DNA from: Tenacibaculum lutimaris | GTDB taxonomy: Bacteria; Bacteroidota; Bacteroidia; Flavobacteriales; Flavobacteriaceae | Direction: 5' to 3' | Assembly: GCF_003610735.1 (NCBI RefSeq) | Contig: NZ_RAQM01000006.1 | Span: 146,274-210,273, forward strand | DNA: 64,000 bases | Part shown: one piece after another, positions 1 through 9,233 of the stretch | Layout: every line of letters begins with the position of its first letter | How positions within the stretch are numbered: position 1 is the stretch's first letter | Notes under the pieces: generated by a model | Databases searched by the model: none | Seen by the model: the letters and a program-made list of their open reading frames with translations, nothing else | What the model was told of the DNA's origin: nothing | Program-made: the position numbers and the translations under genes

Positions 1-3000
1 AGTAATATCCATCTGCATCAGCTACTGCGTCCCAACTAATTCCGGTACTAACACTAACATTCGTTGCTCCGTTACTTGGAAATGTGATTGTTGTACAATT
101 CGGTGCTGTTAGTAATATTTCTGTAGTAAAACTAATTTCTGAACAACCTATAGCACTTCCTAGAGAATTGTATGGAATTACCGAAACATAAATTATGGTC
201 GTTTCTGGTAAATCACTTGCTAGCGTGTAACTCGTTCCTGTTACTACTTCATTACTTACAATATCAGTTCCGCCTGAAGTTGTTCCTATTGACAGGTAAT
301 ATCCATCTGCATCAGCTACTGCGTCCCAACTAATTCCGGTACTAACACTAACATTCGTTGCTCCGTTACTTGGAAATGTGATTGTTGTACAATTCGGTGC
401 TGTTAGTAATATTTCTGTAGTAAAACTAATTTCTGAACAACCTATAGCACTTCCTAGAGAATTGTATGGAATTACCGAAACATAAATTATGGTCGTTTCT
501 GGTAAATCACTTGCTAGCGTGTAACTCGTTCCTGTTACTACTTCATTACTTACAATATCAGTTCCGCCTGAAGTTGTTCCTATTGACAGGTAATATCCAT
601 CTGCATCAGCTACTGCGTCCCAACTAATTCCGGTACTAACACTAACATTCGTTGCTCCGTTACTTGGAACTGTGATTGTGGTACAATTTGGCACATTTAC
701 AACTGCATCTCCTGTAGTAAAACTTTCTTCTACACAACCTGTAGCGTCACCTACATCATTGTATGGAATTATACGAACATAATGTATTCTATTTTCTTGT
801 AGATCTTGGGTAAAACTATACGAAGTAGTGTTTCCTACATCAATACTATTCACAACTTCTATTCCTCCTTGAGTAGTTCCTACACTTACTAAATACCCTG
901 TTGCTTCTGCAATTTCATTCCAAGAAATATCAGTATTCAACGGAACATTCGTTGAACCATTTATAGGATTCACTAAACTTGTACAACTAGGTGCTACTGG
1001 AATAAACTCTGTTTTAAAAGATTCTTCTCCACAACTTATTGCATCTCCTTCATCGTTATAAGGAGTTATAGTTACAAAAATATCGGTGTCTTCTGGTAAG
1101 TCTACAGGTAAATCATATGTTGTACTGTTACCTACATCAATACTATTAAGAATATCTGACCCTCCAGAAGTAGTTCCTACTGTAAGCCTATACCCATCTG
1201 CATTGCTTATAACATTCCATTCTAAATTTGTACTTACAGGTATATCTGTACCGCCAGCAAGTGGTAAGGTTAAATTGGTACAATTTGGTACTGTTGATGG
1301 AGTTGTAGACAGGGTAAAACTTTCTTCTGAACAAGGTCCTACTGCATCTCCATTTTCGTTTGAAGGTACAATAGTAACATGAACTGTTTCTCCTCCTGAA
1401 AAATCTGTAGCAAATTCATAAGTGGTAGCATTTACAACAGTTTCATTTATTATGGTTCCAGATGGTTCAATTCTAATTGTTAAAGCATATTCACGTGCAT
1501 ACAAAACAGATTCCCAAGTTAAATTGGTATTTACAGGAACATCTGTTGCTCCATTTAAAGGAGCTATTAACTGTGTACATTCTGGAATAGGACAATCTAA
1601 GACATCACCTGTAAAAGACCATCCAAAATCATCAATCATTGATTGTCTTTCTTCTACAGCATCACAATATGGAAGAGTGTTAGCTCCTAGATTTATTCCA
1701 GGTGTTAGTGTTTGTTCAGACCATGCAATAAGCGTATTGTCATAATTTACTCTGGTAAGAGCTGTATTATCTAACATATTTTGCATGTTGGTTACACCAC
1801 TAATATTCCAATCACCTAAATCTTGATTAAAAGCTGTAGCGTTATTAAACATAGCGTTCATAGATACCGTATTTAATAACCATTGGTTTAAAGATTGATT
1901 AAACAAACTTGCACCTTGAAACATTCTATCCATGTTTATCACTGCTGTTGGTCTCCAATTATTAATAGGTTGATTAAAGTTTATTGCACCATTAAACATA
2001 TCTTGCATGGTGGTTACTCTCCTGATATTCCAACTTCCAATAGCACCATCAAAAGCTTTTGCTCCGTAAAACATTCCTTGCATGTTAGTTACAGATGCTA
2101 CATTCCATGAATCTAAAGATTGATTAAATGATGCTGCATTTCTAAACATATCTTGCATTGTCGTTACAAAGGAAACATTCCAGTTTTTGATATCTTGATT
2201 AAAAACTAAAGCTCCATAAAACATTTCAGCCATTGTTTGGGCTTTTCCTGTATTCCATCCATTTAATGGTTTGTCGAATATTTTTGCTCCCCTAAACATA
2301 GCTTCAAAATTTGTAACCACAGCTACGTCCCAACTTTCTATATCTTGATTAAAAACAATAGCTTCTTCAAACATTGAAGGCATCAAGGTAACCGAACTCA
2401 CATCCCAATTATTTAATGGTTGGTTAAACAATTCTGCTCTTTCAAACATGCTACTCATATTAGCTACAGCACTAACATCCCAATTATTTAATGGTTGATT
2501 AAAAGATTTTGCACTTTGAAACATACTAGACATGTTAACTACAGAGTTTACATCCCAACTATTTAAAGGTTGATTGAAGGCAATACTATACCTGAACATT
2601 CCAGACATATTGGTTACATTAGTAACATTCCAACTATCTATGTTTTGATTAAATTCTGAGGCAGATGAAAACATATAACTCATATTAGTTACATTACTAA
2701 CATTCCAATTATCTAATGGTTGATTAAAAGATCTTGCACTTTGAAACATAGAGTTCATATCAGTAACTAAAGACACATTCCACGAATTTAGTGATTGATT
2801 AAAATCAACACATGCTAGAAACATTTCAGACATATTAGTAACATTACTTACATCCCAATTATTAAGTGGTTGGTTAAACACTTCTGTTCTTTCAAACATA
2901 CTACTCATATTGATAACATTACTTACATCCCAATTATTAAGTGGTTGATTAAATACTTTTGCTCCTTCAAACATACTACCCATATTAGTAACATTACTTA

Positions 3001-5749
3001 CATCCCAATTATTAAGATTCTGATTAAATACAACTGCACTCAGAAACATTCTTCCCATATCTGTAACATTTCCAGTATTCCAATTCCCTATATCTTGATT
3101 AAACTTTATAGCACTACCAAACATATAGTTCATGTTCGTAACATTACCCACATCCCAATTATTAAGTGGCTGATTATAAATTGAGGCTCCCCTAAACATA
3201 CTACGCATGTTGGTTATATTACTTACATCCCAATCGTTAATATTTCCATTAAATTTTATACACGAACTAAACATGCTTTCCATATCCGTTACTTTACTAA
3301 GATTGGGAATATCTGTAGCCTTGTATTCCATATTTCTACAGCTTTCAAAAGCTTCATACATACTTTCCCATACTTGAGTACCCCATTGATCTATTGATAG
3401 TAGCTTATAGGAATCTCCAACGTACTCATGTTTAGGAGAGGGAAAAGTACCTATAATGCTTACTGTATAAACTCCTGGTGTAAGATATGTATGCGTAATA
3501 TCTCCTGTGACATTATGGTTGTATTGTCCATCTCCCCAATCTATAGAATAATTATATGTTAGGTATTTTGGGTAACCTGAATTTGTTTCTATTTTTAATT
3601 GATTTATTGGTGTGGTAAATGAGTATGGTGATTGTATACTTGTATCGTAAGTAAGTTTAAATGCTTCTGGACTATTTACCCAACTCTCTATTACTGTAAA
3701 ACTAATTTCTTGGCAACCTGTTGCTGGTCCTTCAGCGTTATACGGAACAACTGTTACATATACAGTGTCTCCTGGGCTAAATTCATTAGTAAAGTCTACT
3801 CCTACTACATTTCCTACATCTTCATTATTATATATAACCTGTGAAATCGCTCCGTTTTCTCTTCTTACACTAATTCTGTATCCTGTAGCATTAGGTGCTG
3901 GATTCCAACGAATATCGCTATTAGCAGGAACTTGTGTGTCACCTACTTTCGGCATCGTTATCTCTGTACATAATACATAAGAACAGTTTACAACATCTCC
4001 CGTTATAATCCATCCATTATTATCTATTAAGCTCTGTCTCTGGTTTAACGCATCACAATAATTAAGATTTGTTGCTCCTAAATTAACACCACTTTTTACT
4101 GTTTGTAAAGACCAAGCTGTAAGAATTTCATCATAATTTTCTTGAGAAACACCACTATTCGACAACATATTTGTCATGTTTGTAACACTAGATATGTCCC
4201 AAACTCCTATATTTTGATTAAATGAGCTAGCCTGATTAAACATATAAGACATATTTCTGGCAGCCGTGGTTACCCACATGCTTATATCTTGATTAAAGGA
4301 TATAGCTCTATCAAACATATATTGAAAATTGGTAACTTTACTTACATTCCAATTGTTTAAAGGTTGGTTAAAAACTTCTGCTTGCTGGAATATGTTACTC
4401 ATATTAGTAACATTGCTTACATCCCAAGTATTTAAAGGTTGATTAAAAGCTTCTGTTCTTTCAAACATGCTTTCCATAATTGTAACACCACCAATATTCC
4501 AAGTACTTATGTCTTGATTAAATATACCTGCCCCCTCAAACATTCCTCTCATATTAATAACACTACTTACATCCCAACTACCAATATCTTGGTTAAAACC
4601 TAAATTGTCACGAAACATATAACTCATATCAGTAACATTACTTACATTCCAAGTATCTATAGGTTGATTAAAAACGGTTCTCCCTAGCCATCCATCAAAC
4701 ATACCTGACATATTAGTAACATTACTTACATTCCAAGTATCTATAGGTTGATTAAAAGTTCGATTACTAAAAAACATTTGAGACATATCAGTAACATTAC
4801 TTACATTCCAAGTGTTTAAAGGCTGATTGAATTTAGATCGACTAAATGTACCCTTCATTGTTGTAACATTACTCACATTCCAATTTTCTATTGGGTTATT
4901 AAAACTAGACTCTTTGAATGTCTCAATCATATTGGTAACGTTACTAACATTCCAGTTGTTCATGGGCTGGTTATATGCACTTGTATAATAAAAGGCACCT
5001 TGCATGTTAACAACATTCGCTACATTCCAATTATTAATATTTTGGTTGAATTTAATAGCTTTAAACAGGAAGTTTTCTAAGGTAGTTACAGATGATGTAT
5101 CCCAGTTACCTATAGGCTCATTGAAGTTTTCTGCAGATCTAAAGGTGTTAGACATATCTGTTACATTAGATGTATCCCACTGATCTAAAGGTCTATTAAA
5201 AATTTCGCAATCCATAAATAATCCTGATATATTAGTTATGTTACTCATATTCCAATTATTCATAATCCCATTAAATAATGAACAACCTCTAAAAGCATTT
5301 TGTAAACTAGTAACTTGACTTAAATCTGGTGGAGTAATGGCATCAAAATTTAGATTTGAACATCCATAGAATGCATTTTCCATACTTTGCCATTGAATTG
5401 TACCCCAAGACAATATTTCAATAATTTTGTCAACGTCTCCAGTATTGTTAAAATAGATTGCAGGAAACGTACCATCTATTTTAATTGTGTAAGTTCCTTG
5501 TGTAGCATAGGTATGAGTAATATCTCCTGTTACATTTGAATCTATATTTCCATCTCCCCAGTCAACGGTATAAGAATACGTATAAGCTGAATTGGTTGGT
5601 ATGGTTATTTCATTATCTGCAGAAGAACCAGTACTAACATTTGCTGTATTCCACAAAGAAGTAAATGATTGTGAAAATAATTGATTTGTTAAAACAAAAA
5701 ATAGGAATATTAATCCATTTCTTGAAAAGTTATGTCTTGATTTTTTCAT
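1..5749 (-). CDS. Giant secreted BspA-repeat / PKD / Fn3-like surface protein, 3' end outside window
   Basis: The start ATG is at 5749 and the frame stays open to the window edge (1916 codons), so the C-terminus is missing. The protein opens with a signal peptide (MKKSRHNF..., cleavage near LFSQS). A PKD-like domain follows (VDWGDG, GDITHTY, about residues 40-120), then about 15 BspA/DUF285-type repeats of 25 residues (FNQPLNxWNVSNVTxM) at about 136-540. Next come one Fn3-like domain, a second PKD-like domain (about 700-770), about 20 more BspA repeats (about 815-1330), and at least six Fn3-like modules of 98 residues. BspA repeats are known from surface and adhesion proteins. An adhesin exported by T9SS is inferred, because the sorting domain would lie off the window. 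The TPR/AraC regulator gene lies just upstream on the same strand. Confidence 0.9.
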   Translation of the reverse strand, partial: MKKSRHNFSRNGLIFLFFVLTNQLFSQSFTSLWNTANVSTGSSADNEITIPTNSAYTYSYTVDWGDGNIDSNVTGDITHTYATQGTYTIKIDGTFPAIYFNNTGDVDKIIEILSWGTIQWQSMENAFYGCSNLNFDAITPPDLSQVTSLQNAFRGCSLFNGIMNNWNMSNITNISGLFMDCEIFNRPLDQWDTSNVTDMSNTFRSAENFNEPIGNWDTSSVTTLENFLFKAIKFNQNINNWNVANVVNMQGAFYYTSAYNQPMNNWNVSNVTNMIETFKESSFNNPIENWNVSNVTTMKGTFSRSKFNQPLNTWNVSNVTDMSQMFFSNRTFNQPIDTWNVSNVTNMSGMFDGWLGRTVFNQPIDTWNVSNVTDMSYMFRDNLGFNQDIGSWDVSSVINMRGMFEGAGIFNQDISTWNIGGVTIMESMFERTEAFNQPLNTWDVSNVTNMSNIFQQAEVFNQPLNNWNVSKVTNFQYMFDRAISFNQDISMWVTTAARNMSYMFNQASSFNQNIGVWDISSVTNMTNMLSNSGVSQENYDEILTAWSLQTVKSGVNLGATNLNYCDALNQRQSLIDNNGWIITGDVVNCSYVLCTEITMPKVGDTQVPANSDIRWNPAPNATGYRISVRRENGAISQVIYNNEDVGNVVGVDFTNEFSPGDTVYVTVVPYNAEGPATGCQEISFTVIESWVNSPEAFKLTYDTSIQSPYSFTTPINQLKIETNSGYPKYLTYNYSIDWGDGQYNHNVTGDITHTYLTPGVYTVSIIGTFPSPKHEYVGDSYKLLSIDQWGTQVWESMYEAFESCRNMEYKATDIPNLSKVTDMESMFSSCIKFNGNINDWDVSNITNMRSMFRGASIYNQPLNNWDVGNVTNMNYMFGSAIKFNQDIGNWNTGNVTDMGRMFLSAVVFNQNLNNWDVSNVTNMGSMFEGAKVFNQPLNNWDVSNVINMSSMFERTEVFNQPLNNWDVSNVTNMSEMFLACVDFNQSLNSWNVSLVTDMNSMFQSARSFNQPLDNWNVSNVTNMSYMFSSASEFNQNIDSWNVTNVTNMSGMFRYSIAFNQPLNSWDVNSVVNMSSMFQSAKSFNQPLNNWDVSAVANMSSMFERAELFNQPLNNWDVSSVTLMPSMFEEAIVFNQDIESWDVAVVTNFEAMFRGAKIFDKPLNGWNTGKAQTMAEMFYGALVFNQDIKNWNVSFVTTMQDMFRNAASFNQSLDSWNVASVTNMQGMFYGAKAFDGAIGSWNIRRVTTMQDMFNGAINFNQPINNWRPTAVINMDRMFQGASLFNQSLNQWLLNTVSMNAMFNNATAFNQDLGDWNISGVTNMQNMLDNTALTRVNYDNTLIAWSEQTLTPGINLGANTLPYCDAVEERQSMIDDFGWSFTGDVLDCPIPECTQLIAPLNGATDVPVNTNLTWESVLYAREYALTIRIEPSGTIINETVVNATTYEFATDFSGGETVHVTIVPSNENGDAVGPCSEESFTLSTTPSTVPNCTNLTLPLAGGTDIPVSTNLEWNVISNADGYRLTVGTTSGGSDILNSIDVGNSTTYDLPVDLPEDTDIFVTITPYNDEGDAISCGEESFKTEFIPVAPSCTSLVNPINGSTNVPLNTDISWNEIAEATGYLVSVGTTQGGIEVVNSIDVGNTTSYSFTQDLQENRIHYVRIIPYNDVGDATGCVEESFTTGDAVVNVPNCTTITVPSNGATNVSVSTGISWDAVADADGYYLSIGTTSGGTDIVSNEVVTGTSYTLASDLPETTIIYVSVIPYNSLGSAIGCSEISFTTEILLTAPNCTTITFPSNGATNVSVSTGISWDAVADADGYYLSIGTTSGGTDIVSNEVVTGTSYTLASDLPETTIIYVSVIPYNSLGSAIGCSEISFTTEILLTAPNCTTITFPSNGATNVSVSTGISWDAVADADGYY
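2..669 (-). repeat. Tandem 294-bp repeats encoding Fn3-like modules
   Basis: By eye, bases 2-375 are repeated without a mismatch at 296-669, a period of exactly 294 bp or 98 codons. Each unit encodes an Fn3-like module with NGATNVSV, ISWDAV and ADADGYYLS motifs. The first clear difference is at 376 versus 670. The preceding modules (about 700-1600) follow the same plan but have diverged. Identity at DNA level points to a recent duplication or gene conversion, and the array probably continues off the left edge. Confidence 0.9.
1760..3310 (-). repeat. Second BspA/DUF285 repeat array, about 20 units of 75 bp
   Basis: This is a coding tandem repeat with a period near 75 bp (25 residues) and the pattern FNQPLNNWDVSNVTNMSSMF. 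Units differ from each other, so this is an old array held by protein selection. It is preceded by a PKD-like domain and followed by Fn3-like modules. Confidence 0.85.
4130..5340 (-). repeat. First BspA/DUF285 repeat array, about 15 units of 75 bp
   Basis: A coding tandem repeat of the same family as the second array, with more varied units, including one lengthened unit near 4690-4710 (FDGWLGRTV). It follows the first PKD-like domain. The two PKD plus BspA blocks look like an old internal duplication of the protein. Confidence 0.85.
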
Positions 5750-5798
5750 TTTCGCATGCTTTTTATATCGACTAAATCGTTTTAGCCTTAACATATAA

Positions 5799-5841
5799 AA
5801 GGTAATTGTACTAGCAAACCTATACTCCGTATAGTTACCTT
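5799..5841 (-). terminator. Compound hairpin between the TPR/AraC gene and the BspA-repeat gene
   Basis: On the minus strand AAGGTAA pairs with TTACCTT, and an inner CTATAC-GGA-GTATAG hairpin is nested inside, followed by TTTTAT. The T run is short. It may end the regulator transcript or be part of the leader of the giant gene. Confidence 0.35.
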
Positions 5842-5891
5842 AAAATTAAGATGCGCAAGATATAACTGTTCGTTATTTTAGAGGTATCACC

Positions 5892-7457
5892 CTAAAGAGT
5901 GGAACCTGATTTATTCATTTTTTCACGGTATTCAGTAGGGGTATAACCTGTTTGTTCTTTGAATACACGGTTAAAAGTTGTTTTACTTTTGAAACCAGAA
6001 TCGTAAGCAACAGCTAGTATTTTATAATTTTTATTAGTTGGTAAACCTAACAATCTCTTTGCTTCTTCGATTCGATATGAATTAATAAGTTGATAAAAAT
6101 TGGTATCAAACTCAAAAGAAAGTACTTCTGATAAATGGTGACTGCTTAATGCTAATTTTTGAGCAAAACTTGCTTGAGTTAAATCGTGATTTAAATATAC
6201 TTTTTCTTCTTCAATCACCTTTGCTATTTTTTGTTTGAAAGAGATTCTATCTTCTGGAGATAATGAGGAGTTTTTGTATTTCTCTGTTATAACATTTATT
6301 CCGTCTACTTCTCTTTTTGTTTTCTTAATTGTATTTTTTTGATCATTCCTTTTTATATAAATCCAGAACAACCCTCCCAACCCAAAAACACAAAAAGTAC
6401 TAAACCATAATATTGTTTTTTGCTGTTCTGACAAAAAAATTGCCGTCTCTTTTTGATCTAAAATTGCTTTTTCTTTTGCTTTTATTTCCTCTTTTAACTC
6501 GTCTGTTATTGCTTTTTTTTGGTTATTAAGAACAGCTATACGTATTTCATTGTATTTTTTCTCTGCATTTATAAAAGCTACTTTTTTATCTAATTCTTGG
6601 TACACTTTGGTAAGGTTTTCATAGCATACCATTATTATTTCTTCTATATTTTTTTCAGCAGCTATACTTAGTGCCTGATTTAAATGTTTTTCTGCCTCAT
6701 TATAAGACTTCAACTTTAAATTTGCTACCCCTATATTTACCAAAAGCCATGCTTTTACTCTTGTGTTTTTTTTAAAATACTTATAATTATTGGCTTCACT
6801 TGCTGTTTCTATAGCTTTTTGGTAGGCACCTAATTTATAGTGAGAGTTACTAATATGATTTAACGATGTTAATATAATACTTTCATTACCCTTTTTTTCT
6901 GCTATTCTTTTTACCTGATTTGCATATACCAAAGATTCCTTTTCATTATCTAAAGCTGAATAACTTATTGACAAACCATTTAAAGCCCCCATTTTCATTA
7001 AATCTGGTGTCTTAGTATCTTCAGCATTTTTTAACACCTTTTTCATTGTTTCTATGCTTTTTTCATATAGCTCTACGTTATTATAGGTGTTTCCTAAATT
7101 AACCAAAACTAGTGTTTGAGTATGTTTGTCATTTGGTATTTTCTCTGCTATGATTAAAGCTTTCCTATACAATGTAATAGCCTCTACATATGCTGCTTGC
7201 ATATTTAAGTTTATCGCCTGATTGACCATTGCTTTAACTTGAAAAGCTGTTAGGTTATTTTTTTTTGAAATAAAATATAATGAATCACTATAAATCTTAT
7301 GTAATTTATAATTCCCTTCTTTATAGCTTTTTTGTACCAGCTTTAAATAGCGCTCAGTCTCTTCAAGATTTTCTGTAGCTTGATCTTCTAAACCATCTTG
7401 ACTATAAACTTGAGTGACTACACATAAAAATAAATAAAGTGCTATTTTTTTTATCAA
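5892..7457 (-). CDS. Membrane-anchored TPR / AraC-type transcriptional regulator
   Basis: The protein has 521 residues. A signal-like N-terminus (MIKKIALYLFLCVVTQVYS) is followed by TPR-like helical repeats (about 40-310), one membrane segment (about 350-368, ILWFSTFCVFGLGGLFWIYI) and a C-terminal AraC-family HTH domain (about 415-515, ending FNRVFKEQTGYTPTEYR). This layout places the TPR part in the periplasm and the DNA-binding part in the cytoplasm. Such one-protein sensor-regulators are common in flavobacteria. It lies 142 bp upstream of the giant BspA-repeat gene on the same strand, so control of that gene is a reasonable guess, not shown. A -7-like TAATTTTG lies at 7500-7493. Confidence 0.85.
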   Translation of the reverse strand: MIKKIALYLFLCVVTQVYSQDGLEDQATENLEETERYLKLVQKSYKEGNYKLHKIYSDSLYFISKKNNLTAFQVKAMVNQAINLNMQAAYVEAITLYRKALIIAEKIPNDKHTQTLVLVNLGNTYNNVELYEKSIETMKKVLKNAEDTKTPDLMKMGALNGLSISYSALDNEKESLVYANQVKRIAEKKGNESIILTSLNHISNSHYKLGAYQKAIETASEANNYKYFKKNTRVKAWLLVNIGVANLKLKSYNEAEKHLNQALSIAAEKNIEEIIMVCYENLTKVYQELDKKVAFINAEKKYNEIRIAVLNNQKKAITDELKEEIKAKEKAILDQKETAIFLSEQQKTILWFSTFCVFGLGGLFWIYIKRNDQKNTIKKTKREVDGINVITEKYKNSSLSPEDRISFKQKIAKVIEEEKVYLNHDLTQASFAQKLALSSHHLSEVLSFEFDTNFYQLINSYRIEEAKRLLGLPTNKNYKILAVAYDSGFKSKTTFNRVFKEQTGYTPTEYREKMNKSGSTL

Positions 7458-7563
7458 TCTTTCCTTCTTTTAAGGTTTACATACAATTTTTACAAAATTA
7501 AGGTAATGTACAATTTTAAAAATGTTTTATTAATAAAAAACATGACCTCTTTCCATAACAAAA

Positions 7564-8526
7564 TCAAACACTTACTTCACTTGGTAACATTCCAAAGTGA
7601 TTTTTAAACGCTTTTGAAAACTGACTTAAATTAGAATACCCCATTAAAAAACCTGTTTCTGACACAGAGTAGTTACCTTGTTTTAAGGTTTCCATCGCTT
7701 TTTCCATTTTATTTTTTAAATGATATTTATACGGAGTTGTTCCTAAAACTTGTTTAAAAAGACGTTTAAACTTTGATAAACTCATTCCTGCTATACCTGA
7801 AAGATCGTTTAACAAAATTTCTTTTTCAGGGTTTGTATCTAGCACTTTTCTTACCTTCATTAACTGCTGTAAATCATTTGGATGTATATTTTGTTTACCT
7901 TCTTTTAAAGGTCTACTTCCAAAACGGATAAATAAATAATCGACTATTTGTATAACGTTAGAAATTGATGTTAACCTATTATCTTGGTTTAAATCAATTT
8001 TCTTTAATAAATCTTTGAGTTTATAATCTAAATTTTCCGATAAATATATAGGGCTTTCACAACTAAAAAAACCTCTTAAACTCTTATGATCGTCTAATAC
8101 GTTTTTAAACAACCATTCTTTAGAAATAAGAATATTAAAAGCTTTTATTCTTTGGTTTTTAGGTAGTAATGCTTTTGATGCTGTGGTAGAAGAACTCAAT
8201 ACCATATTTACATTTTCAAAACTTTGCCTAAACGTTTTTCCTTCTGCACATCTTATTATTTCTGTATCGGACAAATAAAAATCAACTAAATAAAAATCAT
8301 TTGTGTTTTTAGGTATTCGAAATAAACCTATTTCATCATGCAAAGTATAATCTATTTGTTGCGCCCATAAACCTTCTTGCACTTCTATATATTTCATTTT
8401 TCCTTTACCTAACTCTTCTTTAAGAGTAAGCTCGGTCCCTATGATTTCTATAGGTAATGTTTTACCTAACTCTGCAAAAAAATCTTTGGGTTGTGCAAGT
8501 TGATATTTTATTATTCTTTCCTTCAT
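7564..8526 (-). CDS. AraC family transcriptional regulator
   Basis: A soluble protein of 320 residues. The N-terminal about 210 residues form an unassigned sensing domain. The C-terminal about 100 residues are a typical double-HTH AraC domain (LSGIAGMSLSKFKRLFKQV, then GYSNLSQFSKAFKNHFGMLPSEV). No signal peptide or membrane segment is seen. It lies downstream of the efflux operon on the same strand but behind a terminator, so it is probably transcribed alone. A -7-like TATTTTTG lies at 8559-8552. The ligand and targets are unknown. AraC proteins often bind direct repeats spaced by two helical turns, as found ahead of the flavin enzymes at 29427-29459 and 30559-30591, but no link is shown. Confidence 0.85.
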   Translation of the reverse strand: MKERIIKYQLAQPKDFFAELGKTLPIEIIGTELTLKEELGKGKMKYIEVQEGLWAQQIDYTLHDEIGLFRIPKNTNDFYLVDFYLSDTEIIRCAEGKTFRQSFENVNMVLSSSTTASKALLPKNQRIKAFNILISKEWLFKNVLDDHKSLRGFFSCESPIYLSENLDYKLKDLLKKIDLNQDNRLTSISNVIQIVDYLFIRFGSRPLKEGKQNIHPNDLQQLMKVRKVLDTNPEKEILLNDLSGIAGMSLSKFKRLFKQVLGTTPYKYHLKNKMEKAMETLKQGNYSVSETGFLMGYSNLSQFSKAFKNHFGMLPSEVSV

Positions 8527-8585
8527 TTACTTATATGACGATCTCTAACATCAAAAATAATTATTTTAAAACAATCTCTTTTATC

Positions 8586-8625
8586 AAAAAAAAAGTGCCA
8601 TAAGTTTTACAACTCCATGACACTT
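8586..8625 (-). terminator. Rho-independent terminator of the efflux operon
   Basis: On the minus strand AAGTGTCAT pairs with ATGGCACTT (one T-G pair), with a further AGTT/AACT pairing inside, and is followed by a run of nine T. It lies just downstream of the tetR stop codon and ahead of the AraC gene. Confidence 0.8.
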
Positions 8626-8648
8626 CTTAAAACCACAAACTTACATCC

Positions 8649-9221
8649 CTATTTAGTGGTAGGTTTTAAAGAATTTAAATTATTAACAATCATATATTCC
8701 AATAATACTTCTTTCGGGTAATCGTCAAACAAATTATCGGCATCAAACAAACGACGTTCTAAATCACTTAAATATAATTTGCTAAATAATTCAAGGTCTG
8801 CATCTGGTCTTATTTCTCCATTACTTTTAGCTTCTTCAAGTAACTTCATTACATCTGTTGAAACTACATCTTTAGTAATTTCTTTATAAGCATCGTACGC
8901 ATTAGGATAGTACTTTTTTAACCCGAAAATAAATGACGGTTTAAATTTAACTACGTATTTAAAAATTACTTCATAAACTGCTATTACCTTATCTAAAGCT
9001 AATTCATTAGAATTAAGAATAGGTTCAACATCAATTTTAAATTCATTTATTAGCGCTTTGATACTTTCTATAATCAATTCTTCTTTGGATGAAAAACAAG
9101 TATAGATTGTTTTTTTAGATATTCCGAGTAATTCGGCTATTTCATCCATTGTAGTATGTTTACTACCAAAAGCTATAAACTTTTCTTTAGCTACATCGAT
9201 AAGTTTTTTCCTATTACTCAT
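8649..9221 (-). CDS. TetR/AcrR family transcriptional regulator, last gene of RND efflux operon
   Basis: A protein of 190 residues. The N-terminal HTH is typical of TetR (AKEKFIAFGSKHTTMDEIAELLGISKKTIYTCFSSKEELI, about 10-50), and the helical C-terminal ligand domain is not further assigned. It starts 12 bp after the outer-membrane channel gene and is followed by a strong terminator, so it is the fifth cistron of the pump operon. TetR proteins usually repress the pump they are encoded with; here it would act beside the GbsR-like regulator that opens the operon. Its operator was not identified. Confidence 0.85.
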   Translation of the reverse strand: MSNRKKLIDVAKEKFIAFGSKHTTMDEIAELLGISKKTIYTCFSSKEELIIESIKALINEFKIDVEPILNSNELALDKVIAVYEVIFKYVVKFKPSFIFGLKKYYPNAYDAYKEITKDVVSTDVMKLLEEAKSNGEIRPDADLELFSKLYLSDLERRLFDADNLFDDYPKEVLLEYMIVNNLNSLKPTTK

Positions 9222-9233
9222 AATAAAACAATC

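Noticed and set aside
1086-3980. Several plus-strand open frames of 60-107 codons opposite the BspA-repeat gene
   Set aside because: They are antisense shadows of a repetitive coding sequence; their repeating composition simply mirrors the minus-strand repeats.
1760-5340. Regular 75-bp repeats that might suggest a CRISPR-like array
   Set aside because: The period is a multiple of three, the units are coding, variable and without unique spacers, and the frame is open throughout.
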